Source: SIG440 sp045586925
GTDB taxonomy: Bacteria; Bacillota; Clostridia; Monoglobales; Monoglobaceae
Reading direction: 5' to 3'
NCBI GenBank assembly: GCA_045586925.1
Contig: JAZNBG010000002.1
Location: forward strand, 4,257-68,256
Length of the DNA stretch: 64,000 bases
Below the pieces are notes generated by a model, which ran no database searches, was not told the origin of the DNA, and saw nothing but the letters and a program-made list of their open reading frames with translations. The stretch's first letter is position 1; each line of letters opens with the position of its first letter. This document shows, piece by piece, positions 26,631 to 35,778 of this stretch. The position numbers and the translations under genes were made by a program.

Positions 26631-27629
26631 ATGACCATAAGAGAGAGAATTGAAGAAATAGAGGAGAAAACCCTCAGCCCTTACGCTGTGTTAAGCTCAA
26701 AAACCGCAGGTCGTGCACGTGCAGAAGAACCCAGCGAAATCCGCACTGAGTTTCAGCGAGACAGGGACAGAATTATTCATTCCAAGGCATTTCGCCGCCT
26801 GAAGCATAAAACACAGGTGTTTTTATCGCCCGAGGGCGACCATTACAGGACACGCCTTACACACACTCTGGAGGTTGCACAGATTGCACGAACGGTTTCC
26901 CGTGCTTTGGGGCTTAACGAGGATTTAACCGAGGCAATAGCCTTGGGTCACGATTTGGGGCATACTCCATTTGGTCACGCAGGCGAACGCACCATTGACC
27001 ATCTTTGCCCGGAGGGATTTCGGCACAACGAACAAAGCCTTAGGGTGGTTAACGTTCTGGAACGCAAGGGTGGTCTTAACCTTACGGCCGAGGTTCGTGA
27101 CGGAATCCTTTGCCATACGGGTGACAAAATGCCCCAGACATTAGAGGGCAGGGTGATAAGACTTGCGGATAAAATTGCATACATAAATCACGATATTGAC
27201 GATGCTACCCGTGGCGGAGTTATGCGACAGGAGGATATTCCGAAAAAATTTGCCGAAATTTTGGGGAAAACCCATTCCGAAAGAATTGATTCTATGATAA
27301 ACGGTATAATTCGTGCAAGTGACGGAAAAGCTGATATCACAATGGATACAGAAATTTACGATGCAATGATGGGGCTTAGGAAATATATGTTTGAGAATGT
27401 ATATCTCAACGATTACGCAAAACAGGAAGAAAAAAAGTCTTTTAATGTTATAAAATCTCTTTTTGAGCTGTTTATGGAAAGACCCGAACTGATTTCCGAG
27501 AGCGTACGAGAAATAAGCTGCAGTGAGGATAATATGATAGTTGTCCGTGACCATATAGCAGGTATGACCGACAGATATGCACTAAGCCTTTTTGAAAAAT
27601 ATTTTATTCCCAAATCATGGCGGGCGTAA
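26631..27629 (+). CDS. dgt: dGTP triphosphohydrolase-like HD protein
   Basis: This 332-aa protein has the HD-domain ligands in RLTHTLEVAQIAR and GHDLGHTPFGHAGE, and KIAYINHDIDDA later. It hydrolyses dNTPs to nucleoside and triphosphate. RBS AAGGTG. It stands before dnaG and rpoD, a conserved Clostridia order. Confidence 0.93.
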   Translation: MTIRERIEEIEEKTLSPYAVLSSKTAGRARAEEPSEIRTEFQRDRDRIIHSKAFRRLKHKTQVFLSPEGDHYRTRLTHTLEVAQIARTVSRALGLNEDLTEAIALGHDLGHTPFGHAGERTIDHLCPEGFRHNEQSLRVVNVLERKGGLNLTAEVRDGILCHTGDKMPQTLEGRVIRLADKIAYINHDIDDATRGGVMRQEDIPKKFAEILGKTHSERIDSMINGIIRASDGKADITMDTEIYDAMMGLRKYMFENVYLNDYAKQEEKKSFNVIKSLFELFMERPELISESVREISCSEDNMIVVRDHIAGMTDRYALSLFEKYFIPKSWRA

Positions 27630-27732
27630 ACACTACGACCGCCGGCGGCAAGACATAGCCGCTTTGTTCAAAAATAATAAAGGAGATAGCAACTTTTTGT
27701 CGAATTAAAGAAATATACAAGGTGGTGAGAGT

Positions 27733-29520
27733 TTGAAGCAGTCGGTAGACTTTCAGGATTTTATTGACGAGGTTGTGCAAAAAAATGACATTGTTGACCT
27801 TATTTCACATTATGTGACCCTTAAGCGTGTGGGCAACCGTTTTCAGGCTCTTTGCCCGTTGCACAATGATAAAAAGACCCCTTCGTTTTCGGTATCGCCG
27901 GACAAGCAGTTGTTTCACTGCTTTGGCTGTGGTGCAGGGGGAACTGTCATTAACTTTATAATGGCAAAGGAAAACCTTGATTTTATGGAGGCGGTAAAGC
28001 TTCTGGCAGAACGTGCAGGAGTTCCTGTCCCTGATTATCGCAGTGCGGCCGAGAGAAACCGTGCAGCTCAGATACACGAAAAGAAAAAGCGGATGTATGA
28101 GATGAATGCCGAGGCGGCAAGGTTCTTTTTCAATCAACTGATTGCCCCCGAGAACAAACACGCTCTTGATTATCTTAAGAACAGAAAGCTTCTTAACTCC
28201 ACTATAAAGAGCTTTGGGTTGGGGTATGCTCCGGATTCTTGGTCGGCATTGATTGATTTTATGAAGACCAAGGGCTATTCCGAGGAAGAACTTGTTGAGG
28301 TAGGCCTTGCGGTGAAACGTGACAACGGCACAAGTTTTGATAAGTTCCGTGACAGAGTTATGTTTCCCATTGTTGATTTAAGGGGAAATGTAATAGGCTT
28401 TGGCGGCAGAATTTTAAAAGATAAGGAAAATGCTCCAAAGTATCTCAACTCTCCCGAAACATTGATATTTCAGAAAAAAGAAAACCTGTTTGCAATGAAC
28501 AAAGCAAAAAACTCCAAGGAGGGGCAAATCTTAGCTATGGAGGGCTATATGGATGTTATCTCCCTTCATCAAAGTGGGTTTGACAATGCTGTTGCATCAT
28601 TGGGTACGGCGTTTACACCTCAGCAGGCAGAGTTGATTAAGAGGTATACAGATAAGGTTGTGTTGTGCTATGATGCAGACGAGGCAGGTCAAAAAGCAAC
28701 CGACCGAGCAGGAGAAATCCTTCGAGAAGCAGATATAAAGACCAAGGTCTTAAAAATAACCGACGGCAAGGACCCTGATGAGTATATAAAGACGAAAGGC
28801 GCCGAGATGTTTCAGCTTCTGGTGGAAAATGCCGAGAGCTTTATTGAGTATAAAGTTCACAAAATCGAGAAAAAATTTAATCTTGAAGACCCCGTTGCAA
28901 AGATAGAGTTTGTCGAACAGCTTGCAAAGGTTATGGCAGGGATAAAAAGTGATGTGGAGCGCGAGGTCTATATAAAAAGATGTGCCCGCAGCATCGACAT
29001 TTCTCCCGAAAGTATCAAGGCGCAGGTAGAAGACCTTGTGCGGAAAAAGAAAATAACCGACAGAAATCGGGATATCCGTCAGGAAAAGCGGAATTTTGAA
29101 GCAAGAACGGGCGGCAGGTCTGACCTTGACAAGATGCGGCTTTACAATGCCGAAAAGCTTTTGCTTAACCTTATTTGCGAGAAGGAAATATTCAAGGAAG
29201 TAAAAGACAAATTGTGTCCCGAAGATTTCTCGGAGGGCTTGCACCAAAGATTGGCGAAAATCATTTTTGATACCTTAGGTCAGGGCAACAGACTAAACCC
29301 TGTTACAGTTATATCACAGTTTGATGAGGGCGATTTAGGGGCGGTATCCGAAATTCTTTCGGATGATAAAAATGTTGACAACAAGGCAGAGGCAGTAAAG
29401 ATGCCGCTAAGGATAGTTCTTGATTACAAAATAAAAAAGGCAGATGCGGCCACTGCTCAGGGCGGTGATGCTGCAAAATTGCAGGAGATAATGGACAGAT
29501 TAAAAAAGGAAAAAAAGTAG
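27733..29520 (+). CDS. dnaG: DNA primase DnaG
   Basis: This 595-aa protein has the N-terminal CHC2 zinc finger (CPLHNDKKTPSFSV, then HCFGCGAGG), the catalytic Toprim core (AMEGYMDVISLHQSGFDN, and CYDADEAGQKAT with the acidic triad) and a C-terminal helicase-binding region. It starts at TTG 27733 after AAGGTGG. It primes chromosomal replication; rpoD follows after 15 nt. Confidence 0.97.
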   Translation: MKQSVDFQDFIDEVVQKNDIVDLISHYVTLKRVGNRFQALCPLHNDKKTPSFSVSPDKQLFHCFGCGAGGTVINFIMAKENLDFMEAVKLLAERAGVPVPDYRSAAERNRAAQIHEKKKRMYEMNAEAARFFFNQLIAPENKHALDYLKNRKLLNSTIKSFGLGYAPDSWSALIDFMKTKGYSEEELVEVGLAVKRDNGTSFDKFRDRVMFPIVDLRGNVIGFGGRILKDKENAPKYLNSPETLIFQKKENLFAMNKAKNSKEGQILAMEGYMDVISLHQSGFDNAVASLGTAFTPQQAELIKRYTDKVVLCYDADEAGQKATDRAGEILREADIKTKVLKITDGKDPDEYIKTKGAEMFQLLVENAESFIEYKVHKIEKKFNLEDPVAKIEFVEQLAKVMAGIKSDVEREVYIKRCARSIDISPESIKAQVEDLVRKKKITDRNRDIRQEKRNFEARTGGRSDLDKMRLYNAEKLLLNLICEKEIFKEVKDKLCPEDFSEGLHQRLAKIIFDTLGQGNRLNPVTVISQFDEGDLGAVSEILSDDKNVDNKAEAVKMPLRIVLDYKIKKADAATAQGGDAAKLQEIMDRLKKEKK

Positions 29521-29535
29521 AAAGGCGAAGAGAAG

Positions 29536-30678
29536 ATGAGCAATAAGAATACCGAAAAGGTAGAAGAAACAAAGAAGACGGTTTCAAAGGAACTTCAGAA
29601 ACAGGCAGTTCAGGAGCTTGTGGAGCTTGGAAAAAAGCAGGGCGAGCTTACAATGAACGACATTTCCAGCAAGCTTGAAGCTGTTGAAATGGAGCCAGAG
29701 CAAATTGAAAGAATATATGATTTTATTGAAAAACAGGGTATTGAAATCATCAGTAATTTCGGTGATGAAATCCCTGAGCTTGAAGAGTCTGACGAAGATT
29801 TTGAAATCAGCGAGGACGAGCTTGCCGACCTGTCAGTTCCTGACAGTGTCAGCATTGATGACCCTGTTCGTATGTACCTTAAGGAAATCGGTAAGGTGCC
29901 GCTTCTTTCGGGGCAGGAAGAGGCCGACCTTGCACAGAAGATGGCAGAGGGTGACCTTGACGCAAAACACCGTCTTGCCGAGGCAAACCTTCGTCTTGTG
30001 GTAAGCATTGCAAAAAGATATGTTGGCCGCGGAATGTTGTTCCTTGACTTCATTCAGGAAGGAAACCTTGGTCTTAATAAAGCGGTTGAAAAGTTTGACT
30101 ATACAAAGGGCTATAAATTCAGTACTTATGCTACCTGGTGGATAAGACAGGCGATTACCCGTGCTATTGCCGACCAGGCACGAACAATAAGAATTCCCGT
30201 TCATATGGTTGAAACAATAAATAAATTTATACGTGTAACACGTCAGCTTGTGCAGGAGCTGGGCCGCGACCCGCTTCCTGAGGAGGTTGCTAAGGAACTT
30301 AATATGCCAATAGACAAGGTTGGCGAAATTATGAAGATTGCGCAAGAACCTGTATCTCTAGAAACCCCAATCGGCGAAGAAGAAGACAGCTCGTTGCAGG
30401 ACTTCATTCAGGACAACGAAACCCCCGCACCTCAGGATGCGGCAACCTTCAGATTGCTTAAAGAACAGCTTGTTGATGTGCTTGGCACACTTACTCCGCG
30501 TGAGGAAAAGGTACTTCGCCTTCGCTTTGGTCTTGACAACGGCAGAGCCAGAACGCTTGAAGAAGTTGGCAAGGAATTCAACGTAACTCGTGAAAGAATC
30601 CGTCAGATTGAGGCAAAGGCTCTTCGCAAGTTAAGACATCCAAGCCGTAGCAAAAAATTGAAAGACTATCTTGAATAA
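29536..30678 (+). CDS. rpoD: Primary sigma factor RpoD/SigA
   Basis: This 380-aa protein contains region 1.1-like N-terminus, region 1.2 (DPVRMYLKEIGKVPLL), region 2 (YKFSTYATWWIRQAI), region 3 and region 4.2 (VTRERIRQIEAKALRKL). It recognises the TTGACA/TATAAT promoters seen throughout the window. Confidence 0.98.
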   Translation: MSNKNTEKVEETKKTVSKELQKQAVQELVELGKKQGELTMNDISSKLEAVEMEPEQIERIYDFIEKQGIEIISNFGDEIPELEESDEDFEISEDELADLSVPDSVSIDDPVRMYLKEIGKVPLLSGQEEADLAQKMAEGDLDAKHRLAEANLRLVVSIAKRYVGRGMLFLDFIQEGNLGLNKAVEKFDYTKGYKFSTYATWWIRQAITRAIADQARTIRIPVHMVETINKFIRVTRQLVQELGRDPLPEEVAKELNMPIDKVGEIMKIAQEPVSLETPIGEEEDSSLQDFIQDNETPAPQDAATFRLLKEQLVDVLGTLTPREEKVLRLRFGLDNGRARTLEEVGKEFNVTRERIRQIEAKALRKLRHPSRSKKLKDYLE

Positions 30679-31172
30679 TTAAATATAACAAACACATAGG
30701 GGGACGGTAATTCCGTCCCCCTGTGTGTGTGTGTGGCAACAATCGAAACAAAAGGAATTTGTCCCAATGGGTATATTATATCATACAAATTTTATTCTTT
30801 GTGAAAATGGTATCATTTGGTCACATATTTTTTCATAATGTAAAAAACTATGCGTTTTTTAATATGCCATTTGTTCTCGCAAACAGCAATCCTACGCTAT
30901 CGATATGCCAACGGCATATCGTCTTAACGCTCCGGCCCCTCAAGTAATCACTGATTAAATCGGATCTTTTTGAAACAATCCTCCCGGCAGCCTTTGGCTG
31001 CCACCCTCCTTTGCACAAGGAGGGCTTAACGATGCGGTTTACAAGGCTCCCTTGTGTAAAGGGAGCTGTCACAAAGTGACTGAGGGATTGTAAAATAAAA
31101 ATTAATCATCATTTACTCAAGGGGAAGGCTTTCCTGGGAAATTGTGTCTTTTTAAAATGTATGTCAAACTAC
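30679..31172. other. Gene-free spacer between rpoD and galE with several repeats
   Basis: No credible gene. It holds a strong hairpin after rpoD (GGGGGACGG/CCGTCCCCC, 30699-30721) without a T-run and a (GT)n tract. A perfect palindrome CGATATGCC-aac-GGCATATCG (30901-30921) and the MITE-like element at 30975-31091 follow. The galE promoter comes next. Confidence 0.6.
30975..31091. mobile_element. MITE-like inverted-repeat element
   Basis: The left arm (30975-31025) and right arm (31045-31091) are imperfect inverted repeats starting ACAATCC. Each arm contains its own two hairpins: GGCAGCC/GGCTGCC and CTCCTTTGCACAAGGAG on the left, CTCCCTTGTGTAAAGGGAG and TGTCACAAAGTGAC on the right. There is no ORF. 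Similar 'GGGATTGT' elements are common between genes of gut Clostridia (recollection, not searched). Confidence 0.65.
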
Positions 31173-31201
31173 TTGAAAAATCGGTAAAACTATGGTAAAA
31201 T
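31173..31201 (+). promoter_or_regulatory. Promoter of galE
   Basis: TTGAAA (31173-31178), 17-bp spacer, TAAAAT (31196-31201). Confidence 0.6.
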
Positions 31202-31251
31202 ATAAATTCAAAATAAATCTGTTGAAATATTGACAGAATGGAGGAAAATTT

Positions 31252-32265
31252 ATGCATATTTTAGTTACAGGCGGTGCAGGATATATCGGAAGTCATACTT
31301 GCGTTCAGCTTCTTAATGCAGGTTATGAGGTTACTGTTGTTGACAATCTTTCAAACAGCAGCGAAGAATCATTAAACCGTGTAAAAAAGATTACAGGCAA
31401 GGATTTAAAATTTTACAAAACTGATATGGTGGACAAGGAAGAATTTGAACTTGTTTTTAAAGAGAACAAATTCGATGCGGTTATTCATTTTGCAGGCCTT
31501 AAGGCTGTTGGCGAATCTGTAGCAATGCCTTTGGCATACTATCACAATAACCTTTACAGCACCATCAATCTTTGCGAACTTATGAGACTTTATGGGGTTA
31601 AAAAGTTGGTATTCAGCTCTTCGGCGACGGTTTACGGCAAGCCTCACACTGTACCGATTTGTGAAGATTTCCCGCTTTCTTGTACAAATCCTTATGGCAG
31701 AACAAAACTTATGATCGAAGAAATTCTTCGTGACCTTGCTGTTGCAGACAGCGAATGGGATATTGCAATTCTTCGTTATTTCAATCCGGTAGGTGCTCAC
31801 GAAAGCGGTCTTATCGGTGAAGACCCACAAGGTATACCCAACAACCTTATGCCCTATATTTCGCAGGTTGCAGTGGGCAAGCGTGATTATGTTCACGTGT
31901 TCGGCAACGATTATGACACTCCCGATGGCACAGGTGTGCGTGATTATATTCACGTTATTGATCTTGCAGATGGCCACCTTTGCGCTCTTAAAAAGATAGA
32001 AAATCACGTTGGTGTTGTTACATATAACCTGGGTACAGGCCACGGCTACAGCGTGCTGGATATGATAAAGGCATTCGGTAAGGCTTGCGGCAGAGACCTT
32101 GATTACAAAATTGAAGCACGTCGCCCCGGCGATATTGATGCCTGCTATGCAGATCCCCAAAAGGCTAAAGAAGAAATTGGCTTCGAGGCTAAGAAAACTT
32201 TAGAAGATATGTGTGCTGATACATGGAGATGGCAGCAAAATAATCCAAACGGCTATAAGGCTTAA
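31252..32265 (+). CDS. galE: UDP-glucose 4-epimerase
   Basis: This 337-aa SDR-type epimerase has VTGGAGYIGSHTCVQLLNAG, SSSATVYGKP, the catalytic YGRTK and DYIHVIDLADGH. It interconverts UDP-glucose and UDP-galactose. RBS GGAGG. lepA follows after 31 nt. Confidence 0.96.
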   Translation: MHILVTGGAGYIGSHTCVQLLNAGYEVTVVDNLSNSSEESLNRVKKITGKDLKFYKTDMVDKEEFELVFKENKFDAVIHFAGLKAVGESVAMPLAYYHNNLYSTINLCELMRLYGVKKLVFSSSATVYGKPHTVPICEDFPLSCTNPYGRTKLMIEEILRDLAVADSEWDIAILRYFNPVGAHESGLIGEDPQGIPNNLMPYISQVAVGKRDYVHVFGNDYDTPDGTGVRDYIHVIDLADGHLCALKKIENHVGVVTYNLGTGHGYSVLDMIKAFGKACGRDLDYKIEARRPGDIDACYADPQKAKEEIGFEAKKTLEDMCADTWRWQQNNPNGYKA

Positions 32266-32296
32266 ATAACCGCTAACCGCGGTGGAAGGAGTTTCA

Positions 32297-34102
32297 ATGA
32301 ACGAATACCAAAGCAACATACGCAACTTTTCAATTATTGCACATATTGACCACGGAAAGTCAACTCTGGCCGACCGTCTTCTTGAATTGACGGGAGCTCT
32401 TACCAACCGTGAAATGCAGGATCAGGTTCTTGATAATATGGAGCTTGAAAAGGAGAGAGGCATTACCATCAAAGCCCGTGCAGTGCGCCTTTTATACTCT
32501 GCCAAGGATGGTCAGCAGTATGTTCTTAACTTGATTGATACTCCGGGACACGTTGACTTTAACTATGAGGTTTCGCGTAGTCTTGCGGCTTGCGAGGGTG
32601 CTGTTTTAATAGTTGATGCTGCTCAGGGAATCGAGGCACAGACTTTGGGTAATACCTACCTTGCACTTGAACACGACCTTGAACTTGTGCCGGTTATCAA
32701 CAAAATAGACCTTCCCTCTGCACAACCCGATGTTGTAAAGCAGGAGATTGAAGATGTTATCGGTATAGAGGCACAAAATGCACCGTGTATTTCGGCAAAG
32801 AACGGTATAAATATCGAAGCAGTTCTTGAAAGAATTGTTGAGGCTGTTCCTGCGCCGAAGGGTGACGAAAGTGCGCCCCTTAAAGCGTTGATTTTCGACT
32901 CGTACTATGACAGCTATAAGGGTGTAATCGCATATGTGCGTGTTGTAGATGGCAGGGTAAAAACCGGTGATCTTATTAAAATGATGGCAACCGGCAGTAC
33001 CTTTGATGTTGTTGAGGTTGGATATCTTAATCCTATGGGAATGCTTCCTGCTAAGGAAATCAAGGCAGGCGAGGTTGGTTATATTGCTGCAAGCATAAAA
33101 AATGTTCGTGATGTTCGTGTGGGCGATACGGTGACAACAGTGGCAAAAAGTGCAGCCGAGGCACTCCCAGGTTACAAGGATGTTCAGCCTATGGTGTATT
33201 CGGGTGTTTACCCCGCAGATGGTGCAAGATACAACGACCTTCGTGATGCTCTTGAAAAGCTGCAGCTTAATGATGCAGCACTTCAGTTTGATGCTGAAAC
33301 CTCGGTGGCGTTGGGGTTTGGATTCAGATGCGGATTTTTGGGTCTTCTTCATATGGAAATTATTCAGGAACGCTTAGAGCGAGAGTACAATCTTGATTTG
33401 GTTACAACAGCTCCTTCGGTTGAATATCAGGTATTTAAAACAGATGGAACAATGGTAACTATATCAAACCCAACAAATCTGCCCGAGCCTCAGGAAATTG
33501 ACTATATGACCGAGCCGATTGTTGCTGCAAACATAATGACCCCCAAGGAATTTGTTGGCAGTATAATGGAGCTTTGTCAGGAACGCAGGGGCACATATAT
33601 TGATATGACCTACCTTGATCAGAACCGTGTAACCTTGCAGTATGAGTTACCGCTTAATGAAATCATCTATGACTTCTTTGATGCCCTTAAATCAAGAACA
33701 AGGGGTTATGCGTCTTTTGATTATGAAATGAAGAACTATCAGAAGTCAGAGCTTGTTAAGCTTGATATTTTGCTTAATGGCGATATGGTTGACGCACTCT
33801 CGTTTATTGTTCACAAAGACAGCGCATATGCCCGTGGCAGACGTATTGCCGAAAAGCTTAAGGACTCAATTCCGCGTCAGCTTTTTGAAATACCCATTCA
33901 GGCGGCGATTGGCAGCAAAATTATTGCTCGCGAAACTGTTCGTGCGATGCGCAAGGACGTTCTTGCAAAGTGTTACGGCGGCGATATTACCCGTAAGAAG
34001 AAACTGCTTGAAAAGCAGAAAGAAGGTAAAAAGCGTATGCGTCAGGTTGGTTCGGTTGAGGTGCCACAGGAGGCGTTTATGTCGGTGTTAAAGCTGGATT
34101 AA
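32297..34102 (+). CDS. lepA: Elongation factor 4 (LepA)
   Basis: This 601-aa translational GTPase has the P-loop AHIDHGKSTLADRL, switch II DTPGHVDF, NKIDLPSA, EF-G-like domains and the LepA-specific C-terminus ending in basic residues (KKRMRQVGSVEVPQEAFM). Start 32297 follows GGAAGGAG. hemW is 12 nt downstream. Confidence 0.97.
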   Translation: MNEYQSNIRNFSIIAHIDHGKSTLADRLLELTGALTNREMQDQVLDNMELEKERGITIKARAVRLLYSAKDGQQYVLNLIDTPGHVDFNYEVSRSLAACEGAVLIVDAAQGIEAQTLGNTYLALEHDLELVPVINKIDLPSAQPDVVKQEIEDVIGIEAQNAPCISAKNGINIEAVLERIVEAVPAPKGDESAPLKALIFDSYYDSYKGVIAYVRVVDGRVKTGDLIKMMATGSTFDVVEVGYLNPMGMLPAKEIKAGEVGYIAASIKNVRDVRVGDTVTTVAKSAAEALPGYKDVQPMVYSGVYPADGARYNDLRDALEKLQLNDAALQFDAETSVALGFGFRCGFLGLLHMEIIQERLEREYNLDLVTTAPSVEYQVFKTDGTMVTISNPTNLPEPQEIDYMTEPIVAANIMTPKEFVGSIMELCQERRGTYIDMTYLDQNRVTLQYELPLNEIIYDFFDALKSRTRGYASFDYEMKNYQKSELVKLDILLNGDMVDALSFIVHKDSAYARGRRIAEKLKDSIPRQLFEIPIQAAIGSKIIARETVRAMRKDVLAKCYGGDITRKKKLLEKQKEGKKRMRQVGSVEVPQEAFMSVLKLD

Positions 34103-34114
34103 AGGAGAAAAATA

Positions 34115-35233
34115 ATGAAAACCTTAGGGCTCTATATTCACATTCCTTTTTGCAAATCAAAGTGCGGATACTGTGATTTTAATTCCTATGCAGGCAAAGA
34201 AGGATTGGTAGAGCCCTATTTTGATGCACTAAATAAAGAAATCAAGATGTTGTCCAAGAAATATACAGGACCTGTCGATACCATATATTTTGGTGGAGGA
34301 ACTCCAACATCTGTCGATCCTGAACTTATTTGTCAGGTGCTTGAAAATATTAAAGAAAACTTTGAACAATGTTCAAATATAGAGATTGCCGCAGAATGTA
34401 ATCCAGGAACAATTGATATTGAAGGATTGTGTAAATTATCAGATGCGGGTATAAACCGTTTAAGCATAGGTTTGCAGTCTGCAGATAACGTCTGTTTAAA
34501 GGCATTGGGCAGAATACATACAGTTGAGGATTTTGATAAATGTTTTCATAATGCCCGCAGGGCTGGGTTTGACAATATTTCCCTAGACCTGATGTATGGT
34601 CTGCCTGACCAGACGATGGATAATTGGACACAAACATTAAAAAGTGCAATTCAGTTCAGTCCCGAGCATATCTCGGCGTATGCCTTGAAGATAGAAGAAG
34701 GAACACCTTTTGCCAATACCAAATTAAATCTTCCCGATGATGATTTGGTTGCTGATATGTATCAGCGGGCGGTACAGATTTTGGGCGCTGAAGGATACAG
34801 CCGCTATGAAATCTCAAATTTTTCAAAACCCGGACTTGAATCACGTCACAATTTAAAATATTGGCAATGTGATGATTTTCTTGGCTTTGGTGCAGGAGCG
34901 TTTTCGTGTGCAGATGATGTCAGATTTTCAAATGCATTGGACATAGAAGAATATATCAAAAGTATTAACGATAAAAAAAGTGCAGTCGTATATAACGAAA
35001 ATTTATCAAACTTTGATAAAATGAGCGAATTTATGTTTTTGGGATTACGTCTTGAAGACGGAATTGAGGAAAAAGAGTTTCAAAAAAGATTTAATTTGAA
35101 CATTGATGAAGTTTTTGGCAAACAGATAGATAAATACACCAAAACGGGTTTTTTAATCAGAGAAAACGGCAAAATCCGCTTTTCGGATAAAGGTTTTTTT
35201 GTCAGCAACATAATTCTTGCAGATTTTGTTTAA
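34115..35233 (+). CDS. hemW: Radical SAM haem chaperone HemW
   Basis: This 372-aa protein has the radical SAM cluster CKSKCGYCDF (CxxxCxxC), YFGGGTPT and the C-terminal HemW domain. It was formerly annotated as oxygen-independent coproporphyrinogen oxidase; the initial CxxxCxYC followed by DF fits HemW. RBS AAGGAG. lepA-hemW is a standard Clostridia pair. Confidence 0.93.
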   Translation: MKTLGLYIHIPFCKSKCGYCDFNSYAGKEGLVEPYFDALNKEIKMLSKKYTGPVDTIYFGGGTPTSVDPELICQVLENIKENFEQCSNIEIAAECNPGTIDIEGLCKLSDAGINRLSIGLQSADNVCLKALGRIHTVEDFDKCFHNARRAGFDNISLDLMYGLPDQTMDNWTQTLKSAIQFSPEHISAYALKIEEGTPFANTKLNLPDDDLVADMYQRAVQILGAEGYSRYEISNFSKPGLESRHNLKYWQCDDFLGFGAGAFSCADDVRFSNALDIEEYIKSINDKKSAVVYNENLSNFDKMSEFMFLGLRLEDGIEEKEFQKRFNLNIDEVFGKQIDKYTKTGFLIRENGKIRFSDKGFFVSNIILADFV

Positions 35234-35241
35234 AATTTTAC

Positions 35242-35270
35242 TTGCACAATTGTGTGCATTGTGGTATACT
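35242..35270 (+). promoter_or_regulatory. Host tRNA-Arg promoter
   Basis: TTGCAC (35242-35247), 17-bp spacer, TATACT (35265-35270). It reads into the broken host tRNA half at 35378 and on into the intact element tRNA at 35468; no better promoter is seen before 35468. Confidence 0.6.
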
Positions 35271-35305
35271 CATTAAGTAGTTTGATGTGCTACGCTCATA
35301 ATATA

Positions 35306-35333
35306 CAAGCCCTTTTATCTTAGGAGGGGCTTG
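35306..35333 (+). other. Hairpin complementary to the split tRNA anticodon arm
   Basis: CAAGCCC (35306-35312) and GGGCTTG (35327-35333) form a hairpin. Its 3' side, TTAGGAGGGGCTTG (35320-35333), is perfectly complementary to 35402-35415 of the split tRNA. It may be an attenuator or a remnant of an inverted tRNA copy. Confidence 0.4.
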
Positions 35334-35377
35334 CCTGCAGCAGAGTGGCAGTACATCTGAGATTAAATTAAATATAT

Positions 35378-35416
35378 GCCTACATAGTTAAATGGATATA
35401 ACAAGCCCCTCCTAAG
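35378..35416 (+). pseudogene. 5' half of host tRNA-Arg(CCU), split by integration
   Basis: The sequence gives acceptor strand GCCTACA, TA, a D-arm GTTA-AATGGATA-TAAC, A26, anticodon stem AGCCC and loop CTCCTAA, then stops being tRNA-like after G35416. Joined to 60478-60513 it makes a complete 75-nt tRNA: AGCCC pairs perfectly with GGGCT, and the acceptor pairs with two G-U wobbles. It strongly resembles the 5' half of E. coli argW (recollection). Confidence 0.88.
35409..35416 (+). other. attL core of the 25-kb element
   Basis: CTCCTAAG, the anticodon loop plus one stem base, is shared with attR (60470-60477). Sequence to the left matches host tRNA; to the right it diverges. Confidence 0.8.
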
Positions 35417-35467
35417 CGGAAGGTGTGACGTTCGCCTGTTATTCAATTAAAGTTAATATTTATACAT

Positions 35468-35544
35468 GTCCCAGTACCTCAGTAGGATAGAGGGTTCGCC
35501 TCCTAAGCGAAACGCCGTAGGTTCGATTCCTATCTGGGACGCCA
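35468..35544 (+). tRNA. tRNA-Arg(CCU) carried by the mobile element
   Basis: Complete cloverleaf: acceptor GTCCCAG/CTGGGAC, D-stem CCTC/GAGG, anticodon stem TTCGC/GCGAA with loop CTCCTAA, T-arm GTAGG-TTCGATT-CCTAT (one G-U), discriminator G and encoded CCA. It reads AGG codons. Its stems differ from the split host tRNA, so it is a distinct gene, not a duplicate. It lies 51 bp inside attL. Confidence 0.97.
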
Positions 35545-35546
35545 AA

Positions 35547-35586
35547 AACCACCGAAAACACATTTGTTTTCGGTGGTTAATTTTTG
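35547..35586 (+). terminator. Terminator after the element tRNA
   Basis: AACCACCGAAAAC pairs with GTTTTCGGTGGTT around a 6-nt loop, followed by AATTTTTG. From here to the integrase stop (about 35590-35778) I see nothing further. Confidence 0.85.
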
Positions 35587-35778
35587 TTCTGTAAACGTTT
35601 ATAATTATACAATTTAGTGTATATTTTGCCTACAAATAAGTCTTATTTTTTTGCCTTAAAGCGTGTTTTGCATACATTTGCCAACTAAACAGGTTAAAAC
35701 TATATAAAATCAATTAACTCGTTTAGGTACAAATAGTCATATACAAAGCTTAATTGCATGTTGTCAATAACTTTAATT

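Noticed and set aside
30721..30737. GT dinucleotide tract after rpoD
   Set aside because: Only about seven units and next to a hairpin; no gene whose phase it could switch.
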